NCBI RefSeq assembly: GCF_050436995.1
Contig: NC_134765.1
Location: 5,297,501-5,361,500 of the forward strand
Reading direction: 5' to 3'
Source: Anticarsia gemmatalis
Taxonomy: Eukaryota > Arthropoda > Insecta > Lepidoptera > Erebidae
Length of the DNA: 64,000 nucleotides
Shown: piece by piece, positions 21,640 through 33,773 of the stretch
How the letters are laid out: every line of letters starts with the position of its first letter
Position numbering within the stretch: the stretch's first letter is position 1
Notes under the pieces: generated by a model
Database searches by the model: none
What the model was told of the DNA's origin: nothing
Seen by the model: only the letters and a program-made list of their open reading frames with translations
Position numbers and translations under genes: made by a program

Positions 21640-22090
21640 ATGATAACTTGAATACTACTACTGAATTGTAAAATAGGTTTAAATAAATGAATATGTACTT
21701 TTCAGAATTCAGCAAATTCTATTGAACTATATAGAGAATTTATGATGGATTCCTTAAGCATTAGCTAGATTCTTTTGTACTTTCCATCTAAATCAACAGG
21801 TTATTATTAATACGTATCTATATTTTTAATATACATTTATCATACTCATTGAAAACATTTATATTTTGATAATTACACAATTTTTGTGGCTCAAGTAAGG
21901 TTTCGGAAACGCAATAATGAACTCCATCAATCTGAACTAGAAATCATCGCTAATGTTTCGATATGTTTTAATTGCAATGCTTTTGTTGAAAAGCCTTCAT
22001 TTTGGTAAATAAATGCAGAATATCAAGATGTGTAAATATAGAATATCAATATAAAGACGTTGAATTAATGGAAATATTTATTGGGAAAAG
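21640..22090. other. Intergenic, nothing recognised
   Basis: AT-rich sequence without exon or repeat signatures, upstream of the Cys-rich TipE-like gene. Confidence 0.4.
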
Positions 22091-22097
22091 GACTTAC

Positions 22098-22340
22098 CAG
22101 TTTTCACGCCACGATTTCCTACGTCAAAACAACACTTGTAAAAATTATTTGCAATCACAATTTTCCGTCGAATTTCACAATAAGACAGTCTTTTGTCAGT
22201 ACTATTATTGTTTTATCACAGATTTTCACAATATATTTGTGTATTTTTGTTTTAATTGTAAGATTTTCGCTTTTGATGTGTGTTATTTTCGAGTGTAGTG
22301 AAGTTAGTTGCGTGGCACGCTGCGCAATGCGGCGTTTTTG
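22098..22340 (-). other. Possible non-coding 5' exon (minus)
   Basis: On the minus strand a good donor, ACTG|GTAAGTCC, lies at 22092-22098. About 200-240 bases upstream is a GC-rich stretch (GCGCAATGCGGCG on the + strand, 22322-22334) that could mark a transcription start. The stretch has no sustained coding frame. It could be the missing 5' UTR exon of either TipE-like gene; splicing to the acceptor at 19168 would make the left gene's transcript cross over the other. Evidence is sequence context only. Confidence 0.3.
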
Positions 22341-22349
22341 TATGAGTCT

Positions 22350-23240
22350 GAAGTTGGCCTTTATTCTGTTTACTGCATACAAGCTTCGATGATCTTTTAT
22401 TACAAGTTTCTCTTAAGTTTTGTCTGAGATGTTTTGTTTCTGTCTGGGGTTATTGATTTTTTAGATGAGAATGCATTTTCATACAGAATCGTGTAGAGTG
22501 CGTGAGCATTTAAAAATGGTACAAAAATTTTAATTACAAATATTTTAGAAATTAGATTTTAATAACTGTAAATAATAGTAAATCTTATTAAAAATGAATG
22601 TGTGTAAGTAACATTGCACACATACACTTAACAAGTATGACGTGGAACAATCCGTATTTAAAAGTTATGAAAAAATAATATGGAAAATGATTATAATAAT
22701 ATTAAAGAACCTATTTTTGCTTATTAGAAAAAAAGTAAATAAATTTTACCTTACGAATACATTACATTTAAAGCTTACTCAACCGCAGATTTTTATTTTT
22801 ATTTTCTTGTTTGTAGTGTAGTCATATATTGTGTACAAATTGTATGCAATCAAATTAGTATTTTTTTCCAATTCCTTTTTTTGCTTATTATTCTCTAGTG
22901 GGACACAAGGCATTTCACACATAAATATGATAAACAGATCTAAAGTTAATATTTTTAATATAAACTACACTTTAATAATTTAATTTCAGTCAATATGTAC
23001 GTGTGTGTGTACTTATTACCATTATTAGAGTAATGTCTTAAATACAATTTCAAATTATTATTAAAACGTTGAAAGTAACAATATTATTTCGATACCCAAA
23101 TATTAAACCACTTTTTTCTATTAATAAAAGTATTAAATGCTAGTAAATCATAGTTATAATAAAATAATTTTAAGGAAAAGTGCGTCACAATTTTTTAAAG
23201 ATTCTTATACTCACAGAAAATATTATGAAAATAATAAACA
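22350..23240. other. Intergenic or intron, nothing recognised
   Basis: Very AT-rich. If the exon at 23247-23362 is real, this would be at least part of its first intron. Confidence 0.4.
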
Positions 23241-23246
23241 ACTCAC

Positions 23247-23362
23247 CGCTCACGTTTCCTAGAACGCACTCGATCCGATCCATTTGTGTTTCGAACAATT
23301 CCAAACTGTTTGATCAAATTTTCCAATTTTTCCAAATTCGTTTCGATGTTTTCCAAACTCAT
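23247..23362 (-). CDS. Possible first coding exon of an unidentified gene
   Basis: Minus-strand ATG at 23362 in a very good insect context (AAACAAATGAG) opens 38 codons beginning MSLENIETNLEKLENLIKQF, a strongly heptad-like, charged start, followed by a basic stretch R-V-R-S-R-K-R-E. It ends exactly at a donor, AGCG|GTGAGT (23241-23247), in phase 2. Upstream at about 23456-23464 is GCATGCG, part of an NRF-1-like palindrome typical of housekeeping promoters. I do not recognise the protein. The LEN-ET-LE pattern faintly recalls the start of MED10, but the sequence diverges after 20 residues. No following exon was found to the left before the TipE-like genes, so the gene may span them. Confidence 0.4.
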
Positions 23363-23499
23363 TTGTTTACATTCTCTTCAGCGGTTGATTTTCGTCAAAC
23401 TGTTTTAGCGCGACAAGCAAAACTTTTGTTTTAGGTTAAACCACAGTTGGTTGGCGCATGCGTAAGGCCCTGCCAAAATTTACTACGGTAATATTTACG

Positions 23500-26165
23500 T
23501 GGTTTGCAGCATTTTCATCGACTTTCTTCAAAATATTGCAGCTGCCAGATGTCTGTGAGTGTAATTGGGTAATATCGATAGCAATTTTGAGAAAGTAATC
23601 TCCTTTCTCTTACTTTGTCAACAAATTATTCCGAAGAAAGTCCGTAGTTATTGCAGCAGACGGCGCGATTGCCGCAGTGGTTATGTTTTACCTCACTACC
23701 AATAAACTGAGTGTCTAGAATGTCTTGAATCTTACATTTTTGTGTGATTCACAGATACATGTTTCACTGATTGTTCCCCTTATTGTTTTTGAGTCCACAA
23801 GAACTAATTCTTAGTTCCAGAGCTATCTTCAAGATAAAAAACTATGCCTATTTTTTGCTTCTTTTTCTTAAACGTATTAAACGATGACACCAAATGCTCC
23901 ACAACCGGTCTAAGTAACCTTAGTTCCAAGTTAATTTTAATCTACAGTTACTGCGTCTAGACAGATGTTTAGCAAAGGATACGTGCCGACATTCTTTTAT
24001 TTTTTTTATAACTCATGTATCCAGTAAACTCTGGAACGAAAATGGTATAATCCAGTTAAATTGAAAAGTAAGTTTCTTCTAGTTCGAAAGGGCGTGAACT
24101 GGTATCTATTAATTTAATAGTCTTTATATTATAGGGATTATCTTGATGAATCGTGGTTGCAAGAGACAGTTAAGCCTACGTTCGTTGTTAGAAGGCTATT
24201 TCAATTAGTGTTATTGGCTGTCTGTCATGTCGACGTTGTAAAATTGTATGTTTATTGCGAAAAATATGTGTTGTTTAATTTTTGTGTGGGTCTTCTTTTA
24301 CGACAGGGCTGTCTTATATCTGGCAATGCTCTAGACAAAAATCTGATAAGCAATTATTGTTTTATATATTTGTAGATATTTTCCCTAAAACCCATTAGCA
24401 CTTACTAGTAGAATGTTAGCTAAACTATAAATAAAAGTAATATTTTAAGAATACATAATATTCTGTCGCGTCTATGAGTAATAGGGTCAGTTAGAGGTCC
24501 AACCACTAATTCAACGGTTTATATTTTATTAGGCCTAGTCTAATTTTAGTTCAAGTGTTGATATTAGATACGGCACAACACGAGTCTCTCTCAGAATAAT
24601 AAATAATACGATTATGCTCTTAATGCAAGCCAAAATCAAATATTGAAAATAAATAAATAAAATAGAGAATGGTATTATTTTTTTTATGATATCGAGTGTG
24701 AGGTTTCCACAGACGATGTCGAGTATGGAGCGAAGTGGAGGAGAAAGTGAAAAAGGAAGTCTGACCTTATTAAATATAAAGAGAGCATAGAAAAGAGAGT
24801 CTTCATTGATAGTTCTTCTTTGTTAGACGTGGTCTCTAAGGATTTACTTTACAAATTTTGCAACATAATGCAAATGACACAACATTTGTGTCAATCTGTT
24901 ACTTTACATTTCAAACTCTTTTTCCTCAAAGAATTGAAAATTAAGAAAATAAATCAAATCTCTACAATTTCTTTTATTGTTGCACTTATTGAAAGATTGA
25001 TGAGACATTTTGTAGTAATTACGTCATATTGGACATCAGAGGGCATAAGGGTCAACGTACAACAATAAATCAACCGGCCCGTCGGTTATTGCATTATGTT
25101 GTTAGTTTGATTGTTCACTCGCAATTTATCAGTTAGAGCTTAGCCGTTGCGCACAATGAGCGTAAGACTTACATGTTTCTTGAATAAAGAGGAAATATGC
25201 AGTAGCACTGACAATTTTTTCGTTCTTTTACTTTTATTACGACTCTTAAGGATTTCAGAAATCTATACATATTGGACATAATAATGTTTTTTCAACGGCA
25301 TATTTTCAAATAACGTTAGGTCGGAGTTTCGATCATCAACTACTTAATGTACTACTGTATCTATCACTATAGCTTATAAGTGCGAAAGATCGGTGACACT
25401 ACCACGTATTCAAATAGTAAAACTACTTCTTATTCGCGTCATAGTAGCATACAGGTGATGAAAATAACTTGGGTGTTTTATAAATTGACAGTGTCAATCA
25501 CTTGTATAGGCACTATAAAAGTTTTTATATAAAACAAAAAGTTTGTTCAACGACAGTTGTCTCTTAAAATAGGATATAATAAGCTTGATGTAAACTAAAT
25601 GAAGTAATAAAAAGTCGTGTATGTGAGCACAGCGCTAGTGTCAGTACACAAAACTCGCCGGATCTTTCCAGACCTACCCACGCTGGGACAGGTGTGACCA
25701 ACAGTTGCACTTGTTTGTTTTGTTCAAATTTTATTTTAATGTTTGTTTTTGGTTTCCATTTTTGCTCATTGCATTGAGTTCTTGAATATAATAGTGTTAT
25801 ATGATATATATTTTTTATTTGGCCTGATCGTATCACGGCTTTCTTAAGACTACAGAGACAAGACGTGTTGACTTTCTAAGTCATTCTTTTAGACCTTAAT
25901 TCACGCAAGCAGATAAAAGCATGGGACCTCTGCAGCTCTTCTGCATTAAAAGGCTTGATGAACAAGGAAATAGTGCTTCTTACCATTTTATATTTTTAAC
26001 CATGATTTGCAGTACCTATCTCATATTTTGAAAGAATAACATTATTAGAATTGAATTTCAAACTATTAGATGCATTTCAAACTATTAAATTCAATTAACA
26101 TAATCATGAAAATGTTGTGAGCCCCGACAAATTCGCCGGCGATTATGGTCAATGCGATAAGTCTT
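23500..26165. other. Intergenic, nothing recognised
   Basis: AT-rich DNA between the minus-strand genes and the OBP pair. Short frames (24157-24375, 24820-25068, 25564-25836) show no domain and no splice context. Confidence 0.4.
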
Positions 26166-26177
26166 GATCCTTGCAGG

Positions 26178-26185
26178 TATAAAAG
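26178..26185 (+). promoter_or_regulatory. TATA box of the first OBP gene
   Basis: TATAAAAG, 60 bases before the ATG, allowing transcription to begin about 30 bases downstream and leave a short leader. The same octamer with GC after it stands 63 bases before the ATG of the second OBP gene. Confidence 0.75.
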
Positions 26186-26237
26186 CGGAGGGCCCGAGGG
26201 AATCCTCACATTATCCCTGTGCAACTAAACGTGCAAC

Positions 26238-27807
26238 ATGAAGACTTTGATCGTTTTCGCCGCTTGTGTTCTTTTGGCTCAGGTGAGTGGAACTACGTTA
26301 TTTGCCTATTTAACTATTGACATAATTAACAACCGCTTTTCACCATCCCTAAGAAAGATTTTGCTAATAGTCTTTAAAGCTTAAACAGTGTTTATCATTT
26401 TACTTAACTTATAGGCAACCACTATTTGTAATTCGTTAGCTCCAGATTCTTTTTTGTTTTGGTTGGGTTTTGAAAATAATTGTTTGTTTTGTTTCCGGAG
26501 TAAAATAATTTAATAATTATTGGAATTTATTGTACAAAATGATGATAGTTAGTGTTGTGATTTTGAATAAATAAAAATGGGATTTAAATACCACTCAGTA
26601 TTTTTGATTAAGTATGTTCTTACGTTTAAATTAGAATTAGTGGCTGTTTTTTTAAATTTAATCTGACCAAACAAAATCATTATTAAATCATACTATTATG
26701 CTAATAATTCTTTGCTGTCTTTTAAAATCTAGAATTTTCTTAAAGGGTTGTGTAAGTTTTACATCAATATTACATACATGCATAATAATCCGTTTATTTT
26801 TTATTCAGGCCTTGACTGCCGAGCAGAAAGAAAAGTTGAAGAAACATCGCGCGGACTGCCTCGGAGAGACCAAGGTTGACGAACAACTGGTCAACAAGCT
26901 CAAAAGTGGAGACTACAAGGTACAGTGCAGTTCTATATAAGCTTTTCTATAATTTAGACCACTAGTTAAGTGATAAACTAACCATTGACACTTGAGAACT
27001 ATGAAGCTGAACTCTTTTAAAAGTCATTTAGCTCAACTTTTTGTTTTATTAGGATACCATCGGAAATCTTTACGTTTGGTTGTAGCTTCACCTCAGTGGT
27101 TTACGACGACATTGTCAAGTATTGTAATTGATCGTAATTCGTAGGGGTTATTTAAGTGGTAGTTTCATTTTTAAGTTGTTGGTAATATTAATATGCTGTT
27201 AAGTAGACTACTGTTAATGGATAGTTTGCCAAGGATGTGTTTAACCTAGGATTATGCATTGGTTGAAGCACTTCCAGAATATTTGTTGTTTCAGGCGGAG
27301 AATGATGATCTGAAGAAATATGCCCTCTGCATGATGATCAAGTCCGAGCTGATGACCAAAGACGGCAAGTTCAAGAAGGATGTAGCTCTCTCCAAGGTTC
27401 CTAACGCAGGTAACTATTGTGCACTATTGAATTATACTCATTGTAAATGATAAGTGAGACACAGTACCATATTATGATTTCATGTGGTATTGGATCACAT
27501 AAATTTAATGGTACTTGTCTTCTATTTATCGTCATCGGTATGTGCAAAAAACGTAGTTAATAATTAACACCGTAAAAACTAAGCAACAGTTATAAAGTAA
27601 TGACTGCCATTAACGCAGAAAGTGAAAACCAACTAAACAAAGTAAAGAACTATTCTAATTTAAACTTTCGTTTCAGCCGACAAACCCACAGTAGAGAAAC
27701 TCATCGATGCCTGCCTAGCGAACAAGGGGAACACACCACACCAGACTGCATGGAACTACGTCAAGTGCTACCACGAAAAAGATCCCAAACACGCCATCTT
27801 CCTCTAA
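26238..27807 (+). CDS. Odorant-binding protein, Minus-C type (first copy)
   Basis: A 133-residue secreted carrier for small hydrophobic ligands. Four exons: 26238-26282, 26809-26919, 27295-27409 and 27677-27807, all with GT/AG borders and intron phases 0, 0 and 1. Exon 1 encodes a signal peptide (MKTLIVFAACVLLAQ); cleavage is likely near ALTA|EQ. The mature chain is helical, Lys-rich and has four cysteines spaced C-x31-C-x38-C-x17-C. This is the PBP/GOBP pattern without the second and fifth cysteines: the C2 site (four residues before Y-A-L-C's Cys) is Lys and the C5 site is His, hence Minus-C. The remaining pairs match C1-C3 and C4-C6. Ending K-D-P-K-H-A-I-F-L then TAA; AATAAA at 28124-28129 is a candidate poly(A) signal. 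The next gene downstream is its tandem relative. Expression could be antennal or non-sensory; the sequence does not say which. Confidence 0.93.
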
Positions 27808-27814
27808 ATCTCAT

Positions 27815-30070
27815 CCCATTCCCCGTATTATACCCTTTCGCCGGCTTTTACGTCATAGCCATGTCTTTTTTCACAAATATTATGTTGTTTATGTATCTAA
27901 ATTCCGAACGCACGACACATCTGCACTTCATCATGTCCGGTGAACGACTGAGCTAAGTTTACTTTTCGTCACCGATAGATGTCACTGTATTTATATTTAC
28001 ACGTATTTATTTTATGAAAATTGAAATTAAACTTTGGATGTTAGGTTGTAGCAAAATTAATGTAGCTTAGTATTAATTCGGAATACAGGGACGAATATTG
28101 TCAAATGAAAATACTTATTGTTGAATAAAACTGCCCAAACGAATTTAATTTTTGATCAATAAATTAAAACAATTTTCTTGCATCGTTTTATTTTTGAATA
28201 TTAGTACTTTTCCATCGCTACATTTTGACTCTTTCAGCCTAAAACAATCACAACAGTTTCTGGTTATAAAATTCTAGCGTACATAATTATGTACACCTAC
28301 CTAGCTGTAAGTAATAAAATAAATCGATATCTCCAGAAGGAAACGACTTACAAATAGTAAAACCACTTTTGCACAATCTCTAGATAATTAGCTATTACTT
28401 ACTGTCGTGTAGTCTCTGACCACCAGATAAAACTGTATGAAAATACGAATGTACATAATAATATACTCCATACTACTCCTCAAAGTCCTATTTAGCATGC
28501 ACGTTTAGTATCATTCTTTGAACACATAGTCGGCTGAAATTCTAAATACATGATATTGACACATAAACCCTTTTGCAGCCCTTTTCAGTAAAATATTTTA
28601 TGTCGAAATGGTTGGGGTTTCTTCCTTCTTCATCAGACTATCTAGTATTCCAGAACTCCATAGAAACTATAGTACTAAAGTCTATAGAATTTTCCTATGT
28701 TGCTCTTATACCTTATGTTTAATAACAATAATCTAAAACAATGGCTATTATTACAAGCGCCGTCATTGTAGAATTGAATGACATCATCTCCTGATCATTG
28801 TAGAGATCGATTCGGTTCTCATTTTGGATATTTAGGTAGCGTTAGATAGTAGGTATTGGCTGCTGGATTAGCAGGCTCTTAGATACCTGTAAAACGAATT
28901 CAGAAATGTTTTAAATTGTGATTATGGCAATCTATATTAGGTGATAAACAGATCGTAAACGACAGACGCAAGACATCAGATTTGAAGACACCAGTAGCAG
29001 ATAACAAAGAACTCTAAATGCAAAAGGAAAGCGACAAAAGAGACGAATGCTGTAAAATGCATTTTTATGTGAGTGCAACATTTTAGAAAATAAGGATGCT
29101 TATGGATAGTCCTTTTGGAACTTGGATACTCCAAAAAGGTGGTAAGCACAGAAGAACGTTAAAAAAAATAGTCTTCGTAGCGGAATAGCTATAGGAGAAG
29201 GTGATGCGAAGGATCAAGGTTGAAATGTATATGAGCTTCATTCCAGCCTTAAATATCTATACGAAAGAAGAAGGTTACAGTGATGATACAAAAGATATGT
29301 TGGTGTTTTTGATAATCAATGGATTTTAAGGATTAGCCCTTGAAGTAAATTGCGATGTTATGGCCAGACTGGGAACTGCGGTTACTAATGGCAATATATT
29401 TTTTATTTTTTTCAGTCTCGCAGTGAATTCAAAGTACCCGCTACCAGTGAGAACAAAAAATGAATGAAAGCTATTAAAAAAAGAGCAAAGATGAAGTTTG
29501 TAGTGAGTAATGTTTTATCAACTATGTGAACTAATGCAGGTGTCTGAAGTAAAATAATGTATGTTTGTATAATTATAGTAATATAAACTTAAGTATAATA
29601 ATATTTATGTGAATCGTTATCCATTATATTTTGCGTTACGTAATCAATAATATTTCTAAGGCTTATTTACGATTTTTCTTTCTGTTTATGGGTTTGTTCT
29701 GAACATTCAACAGCAACACAGGAATCTTCCCAAACTAACTGTAGTAACTGTGTTCTAGATGCACTATTTGGGTAGTTGTTACGTCATGGACAAAGGTGCC
29801 TTACGCTAGAATCTTTTCAATTGCTCAGTCTCTCTTTAGCCGAGATACAAGCCGCTACAATGTATTATACTCGAATTCGATAATCTTTACTTACTACCGA
29901 TGATATTCTAAAAGCCTTTTTTCACATTTCTACTACAGTTATGAACTCTAGAACTATCGTTGACCCTTCAGCAAGAATGCATCATGGAATTAACCTACAA
30001 GTGTCATTATCCTTTGTATTAAAATATAATAGCTAATGTTATGCCCATATCTTCCGTGTTTGATAACTAC
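27815..30070. other. Spacer between the two OBP genes
   Basis: 3' flank of the first OBP gene to about 28150, then AT-rich DNA. The text at 29040-29480 (AAG/GAA-rich with short transposon-like phrases) may be an eroded repeat; no further OBP exon was found. Confidence 0.4.
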
Positions 30071-30075
30071 ACGGC

Positions 30076-30083
30076 TATAAAAG
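30076..30083 (+). promoter_or_regulatory. TATA box of the second OBP gene
   Basis: TATAAAAGCGAG, sharing TATAAAAGCG with the first OBP promoter and lying 63 bases before the ATG. Confidence 0.7.
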
Positions 30084-30138
30084 CGAGAATAAAACACCAT
30101 TTGACGCTATTATACCGTTCGTTATAGAAGGCAAAGTC

Positions 30139-32531
30139 ATGTATACTGGAGCATTTATAATTTTGAGTTTTTTCATCGCCATGACGCGACAGGTAATATA
30201 ACTAATATGGGGTATACTAACTTAGTAACTGAAGAAGTCTATCAAATTGGGTTCTTCTGATGGATAAAAGGTGCTTAATAATAAGATGCCTCACTAAACT
30301 TTGGATTAAGTTCTATTTTCTAAAGTATTTTGTTTTTGGGACTGTTCGCCAGCTTAGATTGTCGTGGACTCTGCAGGGAAGTCGATTGGTGCCGCAGCAG
30401 GTTTGTAGTTTTCTAATTATTTAACACGGCTTGTAACTTAAGCGTTAGAGGGTAATTAACTTATAAAATATGGGGATTACCGCGGTCATACATTTAGTTT
30501 TCTTGGTGTTCTGGCCAAAACTTAATTATTGTCAGCCTGTGCTGCAATGAATTTCCAAAAGGTATTAGATAACTACCGTGGATTGTTTTGGCGCTTTGGG
30601 TACTAATTTAAGGGCTATTTTTGGTGACGTGCAACCCGTGAAAATCGTACATAAAAATATATTTGACTCCTTAGCTGGTTAACTTAGTTTTCCTTGTATT
30701 TATTCAAAAGATGGGGTGGATGGGTTAACATTAGTATGTAAGGAGCGAGGTGTTTTATATTTATTTCGTTTTCGTTTTCAGTCACGTGACGACGAAAGAA
30801 ACGGCACTCATCGGAGATTAATTGTTTGTTTTTCTATTACTGTTTGTGCATTTTATTGTGTACTTTTATTCGACGAATTTGCATCACCAATCTTCTTTGA
30901 ATTTTGAATACAGCACGAGTGAAAACTGAATAATGATGACAGCATTAAGAATTGCAATAATGTGTTACATTTTGCACAAGTCCACATCATCTGCTTTAGT
31001 TTTTTTCAACACGAGTGCGAGTGTGAATTGCAGTCACGTCCAAATAAATACATAGTTAATAACGTTTTGCATACACAATTTTGCGCTTTGTTCCACTTTG
31101 TTCTTCTGGGCAACATCAAGAATATTTCTATGAAAATTCGTCTGACTTATGTGACATGTTATTTTTGTAACGTTTAAACTATTCTATGTAAATTTATTAA
31201 CATATTTCTCAGCACCCACCTCCGGTACATCATCACAACAAGACAGAAGATACCATTTTATATCTCAAGAAAACGCAGTCGCAGTGCATCGATGAAACGA
31301 ATGTCAACCCTAAATATGTTGTCAAGCTCAGAAATTTTCAACACCCGGTAATATTTAGTTATTTTTAATATCTAACTAGTGCTTGAAACGCTGGTCAGCC
31401 TCGGCTTACCCAGCGCTTGGCCAGGATGGTCTCTCATTTTGAGATAAGACCCTTGCCCAGCAGTGCGACAGCAATGGGTTAAATTTTATTATTTTCTGTC
31501 CGATACTCCCCTAGAACCTTTTGATAAATGGAAAGTGTACCAGATATATGAATCTATACTAATATTATAAAGCTAAAGAGTTTGTTTGTTTGTTTGAACG
31601 CGCTAAACTCAGAAACTACTGGTCCGATTTGAAAAATTATTTCAGTGTTAGATAGCCCATTTATCGAGTGAGGTTATAGGCAATATATCATCACGCTACA
31701 ACCAAAAGGAGCAGAGTACCAGTAAAAAATGTTACAAAAACGGGGAAAATTTTGACCCATTCTCTCTTATGTGACGCAAGCGAAGTTGCGCGGGTCAGCT
31801 AGTTAAAGATACAGTTTTTCATTGAACAATTCCCGAGATGTTTCATTAACACTGAATATCGGTTACGATTTTACTTATTACTTACAACTCAGCCAAGGTA
31901 TTTTTATAATTAACTCTTAATACAAAAAATATTATTATTACAGCGTAAAGCAGATATGCACTTAAAACTATGGACGTTGTGCGTATTGGTGAAAACTGGA
32001 ATGATGTCACCTCAAGGAGTCTTCAAATTGGATAAGGCTATATCGAAAATACCAAGATCTGGTAAGTTCGAAACTTATCACAATATATTTCGCACAAACG
32101 TTTGCTTTAGATTTATTATCCTTCTAGCAGTCGCTCCTTATTGCATTAGCCAACAGATCTTAAATGGAGAGCCATTTAAAGTGCTCTATTTTAACGACAG
32201 GTGGTAAAATTTACAATTCTTCTGTCTAGGCTTAATAAGAGAAATTCTAGCACATATTTTATTTATGTTGCAGAAAAAACCAAAAGATATTTATTATTAA
32301 AATCCCACCGTTTTTTGTATAATTCATTTTCTATATTAACAGAACAAACACTCATCGCATTTTAAAGGTTTCAATTTTACTTTTCCTTTGATTTCAGAGG
32401 TCAACGACGTGGAAGCGCTAATTGACAAATGCTTGAGTCGTAAAAAGATTCCACCGTCAGACATAGCATACAATTTTCTCAAATGCTACCGAAAGGCGGG
32501 ATCAAATTATTCGTTAGTTCTAATAATTTAG
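30139..32531 (+). CDS. Odorant-binding protein, Minus-C type (second copy)
   Basis: A 146-residue secreted OBP in four exons: 30139-30192, 31213-31347, 31944-32061 and 32398-32531, with GT/AG borders and phases 0, 0, 1 as in the first copy, so the two are tandem duplicates. Exon 1 is a signal peptide (M-Y-T-G-A-F-I-I-L-S-F-F-I-A-M-T-R-Q). Four cysteines at spacings C-x32-C-x37-C-x17-C; C2 is replaced by Leu and C5 by Ser. The copies share helix motifs such as (A/D)-x-x-K-(I/V)-P, L-I-D-x-C-L and (Y/F)-(V/L)-K-C-Y. It differs from copy one by an N-terminal insert H-P-P-P-V-H-H-H and a hydrophobic end S-L-V-L-I-I. Intron 2 holds a SINE tail fragment and a Helitron. AATAAA at 32755-32760 is a candidate poly(A) signal. 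Divergence is high, so the duplication is old. Confidence 0.9.
31383..31480 (+). repeat. SINE 3'-tail fragment in OBP intron 2
   Basis: TTGGCCAGGATGGT, GAGATAAGACCCTTGCCCAG and CAATGGGTTAAA in the order of the lepidopteran SINE tail. Head absent. Confidence 0.7.
31553..31802 (+). mobile_element. Non-autonomous Helitron, 250 bp
   Basis: Begins TCTATACTAATATTATAA after A31552 and ends GTCAGCTAG before T31803, with the CGCAA/TTGCG hairpin upstream of CTAG: a textbook Helitron insertion at A^T. It sits in intron 2 of the second OBP gene, in the sense orientation, clear of the splice sites. It is the best-preserved copy of the short subfamily in this window. Confidence 0.88.
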
Positions 32532-32539
32532 CAAGGGAT

Positions 32540-33770
32540 AAAAAATGTACTAGGTTGCCATCTATGAATATATGACCGAACTAACGCGTGTATGACTTAC
32601 ATTATAGAGAATCGCGACATCTGTTGGCTTTTGTTAAAATTAAAAAGTCATCCAGACCTGATGCTTATACACTAGTTCGTCAGTATATTGAGAGATGGCA
32701 GTAAAAAGTATTTATTATAAAAAAAGTTACAGAACAACTGAGACATAAGTTTAAAATAAATACAATCATGCCATCCTAATGTAATTTTAGACTAGCATTT
32801 TGAGAATAAATAATTGTAAGTAATTGAATTTTTTAAATAATAATTTACCTTATTTAGACAATACACTGAGTTGGTCTTAGGGTTTCTGGGTATTAATTTT
32901 TAGTAGTTATTAGGATAAATATTATAATACAATCAAAGAATTTCACATACTAAGTCCTTACATAATATTTAATTGATGGTGTTAATAGTACTCGTCGTAA
33001 TTTAAATTGCGGCCACAGCTGATTTAAGCCTGAAAAAAGCTTTTTGCGGCTATAATTTATTGACTTTTAATTCCTATAGATGAAGGTCATTGATAATGGA
33101 TTCACAGCTTACGCATAGGTGTGAACATGTCCAATACATAACAAACAGATGATTGTAAATTGGACAAAATTCCTCCGGGCGGACATAAATAAATTTTAGG
33201 AGAATCGTAGACAGTTTTTATTTCAACAAAAAAAGATCTCTTGCGTAGAAATGCTTATAGTAAAGGATACAGAACAGTTTACTTACTTATTCCGCATATT
33301 TTGGCCGCAGTTGGCGAAAACCTACACGGCTATGCAAGTCTGACAGGCCGTACTTACAGTAATTTTATCATACAAAATACATTTCCGTATTCTCGTCATC
33401 GTAACACATGATAATACGCGCATATTTCAACACGCCCTTTGTGCGCGCGAATTATCAAAAAACATCTGCCACCGTTATTTCGAGACATTATTTCATTCGC
33501 ACTAATAAGCAACAATTTTCGGTTAATTTCTGTTAATCTCATAAATAAAGTGTGTTGTAGGGGACAACATTAAACATACGACCACGGAAAAACAGAAATA
33601 TAGGTCGCATTTTGATGGATTTTGCGGCAGGGTGGGATTACGAAAAACAGACTGTTAGGTTAATATTGTATCTATTATTAAAATGGCCAAAATATTTTAC
33701 AAAGATTTTTTTTAAATATCGTAATTTTTAAGTGCTGATCGAGCATCTAGGAGCTTCGAGAGTGCATATA
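32540..33770. other. 3' flank of second OBP, then nothing recognised
   Basis: Candidate poly(A) signals at 32755 and 32805, then AT-rich DNA without exons. Confidence 0.4.
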
Positions 33771-33773
33771 ATA

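Noticed and set aside
22002..22392. Three overlapping frames of 75-103 codons
   Set aside because: Low-complexity, F/I/K/N-rich composition and mutual overlap on both strands are typical of chance frames in AT-rich DNA.
27600..27956. 118-codon + frame over the last OBP exon
   Set aside because: It is a different frame; the true exon 4 at 27677-27807 encodes the conserved C4 and C6 region.
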